Assembly: GCA_963205465.1 (NCBI GenBank)
Contig: CAUJKG010000209.1
Coordinates: 1-5,478, forward strand
Length of the DNA stretch: 5,478 bases
Origin: Pseudomonadota bacterium
Lineage (GTDB): Bacteria > Pseudomonadota > Alphaproteobacteria > Rhizobiales > Xanthobacteraceae
Direction: 5' to 3'
The position numbers were made by a program, and so were the translations under genes. Within the stretch, counting starts at the first letter, position 1. Each line of letters opens with the position of its first letter. Below the pieces are notes generated by a model. The model did not search any database and was not told the DNA's origin. It saw only the letters and a list, made by a program, of their open reading frames with translations. Of the stretch, positions 5,009-5,478 are shown piece by piece.

Positions 5009-5478
5009 ATGAAGGGTCCGCTGCCCATATTCATCATCAATCTGGATATGTCGGCCGGCCGGCTCGCGTACCAGAGGGAGCAGTTCGACCGCATGGGCAT
5101 GGCGTTCGAGCGCGTCCCTGCGGTCGATGGGCTGGCGCTCCCCCGGGAGACCTACGAGCGCTACGCGTTTCAATGGGAACGGCCGATGTCCCATTCCGAA
5201 GTTGCCTGTCTGCTCAGCCATAGTCTGGGTTGGCGCCGTGCGGCCGAAGGCAACGGCGCGGTGATCATGGAAGACGATCAGGTGCTTGCTGACGAAATCA
5301 AGCCGGTGCTGGACGAATTGGGCCCCCGGGACGGTGCGCAGCTCTTCAACCTCGAGACGCAGCCGCGGTTACGCTATGTCGCGCGGCAGCCGAGCGAGAC
5401 GATTGCGAATGTCCGTTTCTTCGAGTTGAAAATGCCGACCGCAGGGGCGGGGGCCTATCTGGTAACCCGCGATGCCGC
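5009..5478 (+). CDS. GT25-family glycosyltransferase (LPS-type), 3' end beyond window
   Basis: An open frame from ATG 5009 runs to the window edge with 156 complete codons and no stop. The opening PIFIINLDMSAGRL (6-19) is the INLDxxxxR signature of glycosyltransferase family 25. AFERVPAVDG (32-41), then SHSEVACLLSHSLGWRRA (61-78) and the acidic AVIMEDDQVL (84-93) follow in the family's usual order; the EDD is the expected metal/nucleotide-sugar site. KMPTAGAGAYLVTRDA (141-156) matches the later GT25 block. Such enzymes add galactose or similar sugars in lipopolysaccharide or surface glycan assembly. The gene starts 11 bases after sdhA in the same direction, with only a weak AGG (4996-4998) as ribosome binding site, so co-transcription with sdhA is likely. 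The donor and acceptor sugars cannot be inferred. Confidence 0.86.
   Translation, partial: MKGPLPIFIINLDMSAGRLAYQREQFDRMGMAFERVPAVDGLALPRETYERYAFQWERPMSHSEVACLLSHSLGWRRAAEGNGAVIMEDDQVLADEIKPVLDELGPRDGAQLFNLETQPRLRYVARQPSETIANVRFFELKMPTAGAGAYLVTRDA

Noticed and set aside
1..5478. CRISPR arrays, tRNA or rRNA genes, insertion sequences, attachment sites
   Set aside because: I saw no regularly spaced repeats, no cloverleaf-like segments, no transposase frames and no flanking terminal repeats. The space is almost fully used by metabolic and regulatory genes.

Overview
The window is GC-rich and codes densely. Its gene content and protein signatures point to an alphaproteobacterium, most likely in the Hyphomicrobiales (Bradyrhizobiaceae/Xanthobacteraceae-like). 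The evidence is a mesaconyl-CoA hydratase-type tandem MaoC protein and a typical alphaproteobacterial sdhC-sdhD-sdhA order. The organism assignment is inference from recognised sequence style, not from a search.

Layout. The last 16 codons of an upstream gene (1-51) overlap by ATGA with a MaoC-family hydratase resembling mesaconyl-CoA hydratase (48-1115). A LysR-family regulator (1180-2070, minus strand) converges on it. The regulator is divergent from the succinate dehydrogenase genes, and a 201-bp spacer (2071-2271) between them holds several inverted repeats that look like operators and leader hairpins. Next come sdhC (2272-2667) and sdhD (2667-3053), coupled by TGATG. A 138-bp sdhD-sdhA gap follows, then sdhA (3192-4997). 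Eleven bases later a truncated GT25-family glycosyltransferase gene begins (5009 to the window end), where sdhB is often found.

Metabolic logic (inference from known pathways). Mesaconyl-CoA hydratase with a beta-methylmalyl/malyl-CoA lyase yields glyoxylate and propionyl-CoA. Propionyl-CoA carbon re-enters the TCA cycle at succinyl-CoA/succinate, the substrate side of succinate dehydrogenase. The hydratase and SDH genes are therefore plausible neighbours, with the LysR regulator between them.

Most unusual region. The sdhD-sdhA gap (3054-3191) is not plain spacer. It contains an 11-bp perfect hairpin (3062-3086). After that come two tiny ORFs of 14 and 17 codons, chained to each other and to sdhA by ATGA overlaps (3101-3145, 3142-3195, sdhA at 3192). 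On the same bases lies a set of long complementary arms: a 12-bp perfect inverted repeat, a 10-bp stem with one wobble and a 7-bp outer stem. These can form either alternative hairpins or a pseudoknot with an A-rich loop, and one arm covers the only purine-rich stretch that could serve as the sdhA ribosome binding site. I propose a cis-acting RNA/leader-peptide switch for sdhA translation. It is a hypothesis read from sequence only.
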